Shown here: positions 30,492-30,547 of the stretch, one piece after another
Numbering within the stretch: position 1 is the stretch's first letter
Layout: the number at the start of each line of letters is the position of its first letter
DNA from: an uncultured Collinsella sp.
Lineage (GTDB): Bacteria > Actinomycetota > Coriobacteriia > Coriobacteriales > Coriobacteriaceae
Direction: 5' to 3'
DNA: 30,547 nucleotides
NCBI GenBank assembly: GCA_902489945.1
Contig: CABUBZ010000023.1
Coordinates: 1-30,547 of the forward strand
Made by a program: the position numbers and the translations under genes
The notes under the pieces: model-generated
The model's input: the letters and a program-made list of their open reading frames with translations, nothing else
Databases searched by the model: none
Told to the model about the DNA's origin: nothing

Positions 30492-30547
30492 TGGTGTTTT
30501 CATCTTCACTCCGGTTGCTTCGCAAAGTCGTTCAGATGAAAACACCA
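30492..30547. repeat. Inverted repeat at the window edge
   Basis: TGGTGTTTTCATCT (30492-30505) is matched exactly by the last 14 bases (30534-30547) across a 28-base centre with a small TTGC/GCAA hairpin. The arms may extend beyond the window. It contains no GGGAC core. Confidence 0.6.

Overview
The window looks like the chromosome of a GC-rich, anaerobic, gut-type actinobacterium of the class Coriobacteriia, most probably Collinsella or a close relative. The clues are strong GC bias at third positions, an NfnAB-type NADPH/ferredoxin oxidoreductase, a LuxR regulator fused to a polytopic membrane domain, surface proteins with an LAATGD sorting tail, and many short palindromic repeats between genes. 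This assignment is inferred from gene content and not from a marker comparison.

Layout, left to right: the 3' part of exodeoxyribonuclease III (+); a repeat-filled gap; an ECF vitamin/metal-type importer (T component, double ATPase, S component, all minus); the conserved cell-wall/nucleotide trio glmU, prs and pth (+); nfnA-nfnB (+); two paralogous secreted, wall-anchored surface proteins (-); a membrane-bound LuxR regulator (+); a cytidylate-kinase-like protein (-); a four-gene polar amino acid ABC importer (-); yqeY, a membrane-anchored PpiC foldase and an orphan PTS IIA protein (-); the purine genes purF-purM-purN (-); a PF06541 membrane protein (+); then a divergent MoaE-like protein, a class B-like sortase and purE (-).

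Functionally, prs supplies PRPP, which PurF consumes, and PurM, PurN and PurE carry out later steps of the same pathway. GlmU makes UDP-GlcNAc for peptidoglycan, the layer to which the two surface proteins would be attached. NfnAB balances ferredoxin, NADH and NADPH pools, and the two importers bring in micronutrients and amino acids, probably glutamate or aspartate.

The least explained part is non-coding. At least ten intergenic sites carry hairpins with an unrelated stem at most sites but a shared G(G)GGAC-containing loop. Two of them supply the TAA stop codon of the adjacent gene (pth and purF). Other repeat families occur between exoIII and the ECF operon and downstream of nfnB. A separate 189-bp segment with inverted ends lies in frame inside the linker of the ECF double ATPase. 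No tRNA, rRNA, CRISPR array, transposase or prophage gene was seen.
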